A stretch of 64,000 nucleotides of DNA, taken from positions 15,429,445 to 15,493,444 of the forward strand of contig CM033107.1 of NCBI GenBank assembly GCA_019321725.1, written 5' to 3'. The position numbers and the translations under genes were made by a program. The notes under the pieces are model-generated. The model was not told where the DNA came from and made no database searches. It was given only the letters and a program-made list of their open reading frames with translations. Below are positions 58,400 through 64,000 of the stretch, piece by piece. The DNA comes from Paulownia fortunei. Taxonomy: Eukaryota > Streptophyta > Magnoliopsida > Lamiales > Paulowniaceae. The stretch's first letter is position 1; every line of letters begins with the position of its first letter.

Positions 58400-59105
58400 A
58401 AAACTTTGGAGGGTAAACTTTTTATACTAGTCAGCCCCACCGCACTGCGGCCCCAACCACAAGAAACCCCACCTCCGGCCTGGCCCTACGGATTAGTATA
58501 CACCGCTTGGCCCTACGCGTATGGAGGGATTTTTGAGAGTCATGGTTCTAGTTATACCTGCCGAGGGGATTCGAACCTATGACCATATGGTTATAAGTAA
58601 GAACCTTTTACCAACTAAGCTGGCCTCAACTGGTAAAACTTTGGAGGGTAAACTTTTTATACTAGCCAGCCCCACCGCACTGCGGCCCCAACCACAAGAA
58701 ACCCCACCTCCGGCCTGGCCCTACGGATTAGTATACACCGCTTAGCCCTACGCGTATGGAGGGATTTTTGAGAGGCATGGTTGTAGTTATACTTGCCGAG
58801 GGGATTCGAACCTATGACCATATGGTTATAAGTAAGAACCTTTTACCAACTAAGTTGGCCTCAACTGGTCAAAACTTTGGAGGGTAAACTTTTTATACTA
58901 GCCAGCCCCACCGCACTGCGGCCCCAACCACAAGAAACCCCACCTCCGGCCTGGCCCTACGGATTAGTATACACCGCTTGGCCCTACGCGTATGGAGGGA
59001 TTTTTGAGAGGTATGGTTCTAGTTATACCTGTCGAGGGGATTCGAATCTATGACCATATGCTTATAAGTAAGAACCTTTTACCAACTAAGCTGGCCTCAA
59101 CTGGT
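58400..59105 (-). repeat. Three tandem 235-bp tRNA-derived SINE units
   Basis: Units at 58400-58634, 58635-58870 and 58871-59105, nearly identical. On the minus strand each has an A-box-like region (GCTTAGTTGG), a B box (GGTTCGAATCC at 58567-58577 and 58802-58812; one change in 59038-59048), then a shared body containing GGGGCCGCAGTGCGGTGGGG. None has its own poly(A); the only tail is that of the fused SINE at 58052. No TTTT terminator separates the units. Confidence 0.85.
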
Positions 59106-59142
59106 TTTTGACAAAACTTGTGGTTGGGGCCGCAGTGCCTCG
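59106..59142 (+). repeat. Inverted SINE fragment at the array edge
   Basis: CTTGTGGTTGGGGCCGCAGTGC (59118-59139) is the same 22 bases found in each tandem unit but on the opposite strand, so it forms an inverted repeat with the neighbouring unit (about 58911-58932). Confidence 0.7.
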
Positions 59143-59616
59143 AAAGGATAAGACCTTCATAAATGCAATTAAGATCAACACCAGAGTCAACCATTGAGTA
59201 ACTTTAGTATGTTATTTATGAGTGATAACTCTGTCAACCATATTGACAAATGTCAATAAGTTTAACTCATCCTTTTGTAGAATATTTTCTGCATGAGTTT
59301 CTTCTTCAAGTTCTTCATCAGAAAACTCTATAGAAGATTTTTTCAATTCTAAAGTAGTGACTTTAGCTTTCAGAATTTCAAATTCTTGTTTAAGAATTTT
59401 AACATCATATCTTAACTCAGAAATTATCGGGTCTGTTTTAACAGAACTAGTAGTAGTTTCTTTAGCTCTTTTAAGAATGTCTTTGAGACTATAAGTCTCT
59501 AGTTCTTTTAGCTTTAGCTTATTCTTCTCATTATTACTAGCCTTATAAGACTCTAGATATTTTTCTAACATTTCTCTTTTTTCGTTAGGATCTGTCATCT
59601 TGTCAATAAGATCCAA
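59143..59616 (-). pseudogene. Pararetrovirus copy 1: acidic segment and protease active-site half
   Basis: A 134-residue open piece (59212-59616) is rich in Lys and Glu and looks coiled-coil (KILKAKVTTLELKKS-like spacing). Immediately after a frame break a second frame reads VDSGVDLNCIYEGLI (about 59150-59190), a retroviral-type protease active site (DSG at 59180-59188). It is cut off by the SINE array. It lies between the capsid knuckle and the protease C-terminus, in the expected order. Confidence 0.78.
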
Positions 59617-61505
59617 AACGAAGCTTTCTTCTTTTGTTAAGACATAAAGTTCATTAACCTGACATAAGGTTTTATAATAGTCGCAATTACCATCACACGA
59701 CTTATTATCATCTGAATAGTGTTCTTCTTGATCATTTTGATCATAGATTCATATTCACCAACGTTTTCTATGATAACAGAAATTTTTATGTCTTTTTTCT
59801 CTGGTTCAGAGTCAGAGAGAAAAAATTTTGAGTGAGCTTTTAAGGCCTTCATCCACAACAAGACTATTTATCTTTTTCTTTGTTGTGCACTTATTTGCAT
59901 AGTGGCCAGTTTTATGGCATCTCCAACATATTGGTTTAATATTCTTCTGATTAGAATATTTCCTGGGAGTAGTTTTTCTGGAAGGTCCAGGTTCATCTCC
60001 TCTAAGATACCTTGTCATTTGACCTTCCTTCTTAGGAGGTCTAGAACGTTTAAAGTTTTGCGAAGATTTATAAATTCTTTTTTTTGCTTATGAAAAGATG
60101 GTACAATATGTTGTAAACCAATTTGTTCACAGAAATCCCCAAGGACTTTCGTACCATGGATTTTATCCTTTTGAATCTGTCTATGCAATCTTATTTCATT
60201 GCATAAGCTCATCCCTTCAGCAGTTACTTCTTTTGACAAATCACCATAGGTATATTGGGAATAAAGAATTACTCCTTGATTCTTTTGCTTTAAACGATTT
60301 GTTATTCGTTCGGCAAAGAATTGAGATAGTCCTAATAAGAACTTTTCTTTCTAGAAATCATGATGATTGTCTTCTCTCGTAAAAACTTTAGAGAAGAAGA
60401 CATCTTTGTACCATTTGAAATGGGACAAGTTTGGACATCGCAGATTCATTAACTGCTGTTGGGTTTTGTCAATTCGCAAAGCTGTTGATCCAATGAAATG
60501 CTTAGCAATAGTAAACAGAAGTGTATTAACACAATCTGTTATTGGAACTTGCTGGTTATTAACCATTTCTATTTTTACAGCTTGATATATATAGCTTTTA
60601 GCCTGATCAGTTATATGAAAATCCTACCAACCTTTTAATTGGCCAATAAAACCTTGAACTATAGTTTTTGCTATAGATAGATAGATCGGAATTTCCTTTG
60701 GCGTTGCATGCAGTAGCATACATGGTCATATAATGGAGAATTGTCTGAATTTGATATTCACACATTCCATCAATATTCCATTCATTAATGGAAATACCAT
60801 CAAACTGAACAGTTATGCTCTTCTAATTGAAGATCAACTAGAGTAGGCCTATGATAATGTAACTTACCAGGAGCATTATAAACTAACTTCTTCTTATAAG
60901 AAGAAACTTTGTTTATTTGATAAGGCTCTTGTACAGTTTCAGTTTGTTCTAATATGAACATATTATGAAGAGTGTTTAAATATTCACTTTCTCCTGGATC
61001 AGGTGGCTTTTCTCCTGATTTAGAGAAATCAAAAATAATATTCCTGATCAATTTTCCCTAATGGAGCCACTTATTTTTCTTTAAAATTAAGACTATTTAG
61101 CCTTTTAACAATCTCATTAGTCATTTCGGTTGCAGAGTCAGATTCTTTCTCCAATTTTATATCAAGTTTTTCAGAAGGCATTGGTTTAAATAAAATATTT
61201 TCAACAGAACTGTTATTAACAGAAGAATGAATAACTTGTTTTGACAATTCATTGAAAACGTTTTGTTCAATCCTTGTCAAACTGTTTTACAATCGTTTGT
61301 AAAGACAAGTTTATATAATTATTCTGTTCGATAGCAGCTTCAACGCTATTGTTTTTCCTATAAGGAGCAGCAAGAACTTCTTCGTTTTCGATTTTAATCG
61401 AAAGATTAATTTCAGACGGGTGAATTGCCCGAATTACTTTTTCTTTTTTAGTAATAGAACTCTGATAGCCAGAAAAAATGGTTTTCTTCGTATAAGAATT
61501 TTTTT
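59617..61505 (-). pseudogene. Pararetrovirus copy 1: capsid region
   Basis: Polyprotein remains on the minus strand, broken into several frames. An N-terminal Ser/Glu-rich part (61071-61505) precedes capsid pieces at 60800-61051 (including YHRPTLVDLQLEE) and 60351-60566 (FTIAKHFIGSTALRID), a basic part at 60015-60239, and a CCHC zinc knuckle CWRCHKTGHYANKC at 59887-59928. The knuckle, the basic context and the order capsid-protease-reverse transcriptase identify Caulimoviridae. The movement-protein part is missing in this copy: coding ends near 61505. I do not assign a genus. Confidence 0.82.
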
Positions 61506-62367
61506 AAAAAACATGGTGAAATGATAAGAAATTTTTGTAAAGTTGATAAGAGAAATATCCCAACTTTTATGATGAAAAATTTATTTTAAATTTAGAAAGT
61601 TAATTATAATTTGAAGCCCATTGATATGACATTTGACACCGAAGCTAATTAACACACAAACAAACAAATCCTACTCGACTCTGCCCAGCAAGGCTACTTA
61701 AAAACTACATATGCCATCCAACCAAAAAAGCCAAGCCGAAAGAGACAGGAGCAAGAAAATTCGACGCGCTTCTACATTTCCAGTTGGCCGGCGTCCGGCC
61801 CAAAGTATATTCAACTCCCCTTCCACATAATTTAGTAGTATTAGGTTTAAACTAATCACCATTAATTATTAGTAATAGTTAAAGTCAGTTAATTGCCACG
61901 TACAATTCATTATTTGAAATCATAGATATTTGGATAATTTTAATTTTTTATGTCTCAAATCTATATTCATATATTTTTTTTAAACGACTCAAAATAAAAT
62001 TTTAATTTTTCATTACTATTTTTTTTCTAAAATATCATCTTATTTAAAATAGCAGTGTTGTATTACTAATTATAAATCACAACTTTTTTTTAAAAAAGTA
62101 TAAAAATATATAATTTTTTCTTTCAATTCTTATTTAAAACTTGTATATGTTGGCATAAAATAGTCATATATTTTGTCTATATTATTGGTCTTATTATAAT
62201 ACGCGTTTGTTGCATCTCTTAAAAAAAATAAAAATCTTTTGGGGCATTATTCCAAACTTTAGCTAAGGAGCGCGTTGAACATTAATGTGTTGGTTCAAAA
62301 GAGAATAAAGTCGCCTCTTGTTAGTGAGAGTGTGAAGAGAGAGAGTGTGTAGAGAATCTGGTGGGCT
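61506..62367 (+). promoter_or_regulatory. AT-rich flank and presumed promoter region of the LRX gene
   Basis: About 860 bp between the viral insert and the LRX leader. No gene is seen. It is AT-rich with T- and A-runs around 61930-62110. A purine-rich GAGAGAGAG stretch (about 62318-62350) precedes the presumed transcription start. I see no convincing TATA box, so the start site is not placed. Confidence 0.45.
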
Positions 62368-62702
62368 TTGAGCTGTGATTTAGCTGTAAGTCTTTTTGGT
62401 ATTCATTTCTCTCTCATCACTACCCATTTCCCTCTCACATTCACACAATCCCTAACGAAATACAATAGAAAAAACCCCTCCTCTCTCTCTCTCTCTCTCA
62501 AAGCACCACCACAGCCACCCAAATCTCTAAGCCCACATCTCAATTACCCTTCTTCTCCTCATTTTTCTTCCCAGATCTCCGCTTTGTATCCTCTTCATCT
62601 CACATTCTGTGTTGAAATTCAGAGGTGCAAGGCAAATCAAAAAGCAGAGGAAGAAAGGCCAACCAAAAAGGATTTCAGCTTCAGATAGATGTCTGGTGTG
62701 AG
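62368..62702 (+). promoter_or_regulatory. Presumed 5' leader of LRX, with CT repeat and a minimal uORF
   Basis: Contains a CT dinucleotide run (about 62479-62499), typical of plant 5' UTRs, and has no ATG until 62689. That ATG opens a five-codon uORF (62689-62706) whose TGA overlaps the main ATG at 62703 as ATGA. A longer frame called here (62368-62688) has no ATG start and looks like leader. Confidence 0.55.
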
Positions 62703-64000
62703 ATGAAGCAAAGGAATTGCTGTTGCTGCATTTGGTGCTGTCATCTCAGTCTTGTGCTGCTGCTTGCTTTCTTCTTGTCTTTTTCACCTTCGGCTGATGC
62801 ATCCCGCATCCAAATCAGCAGCAATGGTGGTCCTCTCACCGATGCTGAAGTTCTCTACATCAAGAAGAGGCAGCTATTGTACTACTTAGATGAGTTTGGG
62901 ACAGAGGCGAGAATGTTACCGTTGATCCTTCTCTTGTCTTTGAAAACCCAAGACTCCGCTCTGCTTACATTGCTCTGCAGGCTTGGAAAAAGGCCATTCT
63001 CTCAGATCCCATCAATCTCACTACCAATTGGATCGGATCTGGTGTTTGCAACTACACCGGAGTCTTCTGTGCACCGGCACTCGACGACCCTTCAATCCGG
63101 ACTGTCGCTGGAATTGATCTCAACCATGGCGACATTGCTGGGTATCTCCCAGAAGAGCTCGGCCTTCTCACAGATCTTGGCATTTTTCACATAAATTCCA
63201 ACCGTTTCTGCGGTGCTGTCCCCAAGAAATTCAAGAACTTGAAGACTCTCTTCGAGCTCGACTTGAGCAACAACAGGTTTGCAGGCAAGTTCCCTTATGT
63301 TGTGCTAAGCTTGCCTAAGCTGATCTATTTAGATATTCGATTCAATGAGTTCGAAGGTACCGTTCCATCCGAGCTATTTGACAAGCCTTTGGATGCTATA
63401 TTCATAAATCACAACAGATTTGCCTTTGAATTGCCGGATAATTTCGGCAATTCGCCGGTGTCTGTGATTGTGTTGGCTAACAATAAGTTCCACGGCTGCG
63501 TGCCGTCGAGTCTTGGAAACATGAGCAATCTGAACGAGATTATATTGATGAACAATGGGCTGAGGTCGTGTTTGCCGCCTGAAATTGGGCTGTTGAGGAA
63601 CTTGACAGTGTTTGATGTGAGTTATAATGGGTTGATGGGGCCGTTGCCCGATAGCATTGGAGGAATGGTGAGTTTGGAGCAGTTGAATGTGGCGCATAAT
63701 ATGCTTTCTGGAGCTATTCCACAGAGCATATGTAAGCTGCCAAGGCTTGAGAATTTCACCTTCTCGTACAACTTTTTCACTGGTGAGCCTCCCGTGTGCT
63801 TGGCCCTGCCGGAGTTTGATGATCGACGGAATTGCTTGCCCAATAGGCCAGCCCAAAGGTCAGCCGCTCAGTGTAAGGCATTCTTGTCTAAGAAAATTCA
63901 TTGCGGTGCTTTCAAGTGTCATCGCTTTATTCCTACTCTTCCACCTCCGCCGCCCCCTTCACCGCCAGTCGTGGTGCCACCCTCTCCCCCACCGCATGTT
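62703..64000 (+). CDS. LRX: Leucine-rich repeat extensin (LRX), 3' end beyond window, one apparent frameshift
   Basis: LRX proteins are extracellular: an N-terminal LRR domain binds RALF peptides and an extensin tail anchors in the cell wall. The ATG at 62703 gives a hydrophobic signal peptide (residues about 12-30, SLVLLLAFFLSFS), then LTDAEVLYIKKRQLLYYLDE. At 62897-62900 (TTTGGGACAGAGG) the frame shifts by one missing base; from 62900 (GACAGAGGC) the frame is open for 367 codons to the edge. It has NWIGSGVCNYTGVFC, AGIDLNHGDIAGYLPEELGL, about ten LRRs (LFELDLSNNRFAGKFP, LEQLNVAHNMLSGAIP), the Cys-rich hinge PEFDDRRNCLPNRPAQR, and the start of the Pro-rich extensin part (PPPPPPSPP). It looks like the vegetative LRX3/4/5 type. 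Intron-free so far, as is usual. Confidence 0.92.

Noticed and set aside
58323..59048. Four tRNA-like B boxes that could be called tRNA genes
   Set aside because: Each is followed by a tRNA-unrelated SINE body and lacks a proper acceptor stem and 3' end; they are SINE promoters, not tRNA genes.
62368..62688. 107-residue plus-strand ORF before LRX
   Set aside because: No ATG start; CT-rich leader composition; the next ATG downstream is the short uORF and then the LRX start.
63374..63856. 160-residue minus-strand ORF
   Set aside because: Antisense shadow of the LRX LRR domain, where codon bias leaves the opposite strand open.

Overview
This is nuclear DNA of a flowering plant, most likely a eudicot. 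It is AT-rich, almost every protein-like stretch belongs to a plant retroelement, and the only ordinary host gene is a leucine-rich repeat extensin (LRX) that runs off the right edge. I cannot name the species. There are no rRNA genes, CRISPR arrays or genuine tRNA genes. Most ORFs are fragments of decayed elements.

Positions 1-43687 form one nested stack. The outermost layer is a Ty1/Copia element with LTRs of about 2 kb (family A, copy A1): its 5' LTR is cut by the left edge, gag-pol follows, and its 3' LTR is split between about 18.66-19.02 kb and 42.46-43.69 kb. A 12-kb Athila-type Ty3/Gypsy element on the minus strand (5053-17094, target duplication GATGT) sits in its reverse transcriptase. 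The split 3' LTR holds an L1-type LINE on the minus strand (about 20.2-42.5 kb), itself broken by a Gypsy element with long LTRs (family B, 20518-27083), a Copia element with short LTRs (28611-36712, TSD TGAAT, with a family B solo LTR nested inside it, TSD CAAAA) and a family A solo LTR (39270-41301). A processed 14-3-3 retrocopy lies beside the LINE 3' end.

Positions 44123-53069 hold a second family A Copia element (A2) with both LTRs. From about 53.07 to 61.5 kb, on the minus strand, lie remains of an endogenous pararetrovirus (Caulimoviridae): one copy carries capsid, protease and a short piece of reverse transcriptase, followed head-to-tail by the primer-binding site, leader and movement-protein start of a second copy. 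A family B solo LTR (TSD ATAAG) sits in that leader and a multimeric tRNA-derived SINE sits in the protease. After about 1.2 kb of AT-rich flank comes the LRX gene (62703 to the edge), with one apparent single-base frameshift.

The most unusual item is inside the Athila element. Between pol and the 3' LTR, in the sense direction, it carries a full-length intronless LOG gene (cytokinin-activating phosphoribohydrolase) with catalytic motifs intact and only two disabling changes. A small cysteine-containing basic ORF lies just upstream. This looks like a hormone gene carried as retrotransposon cargo in the position where Athila elements often carry an env-like ORF.
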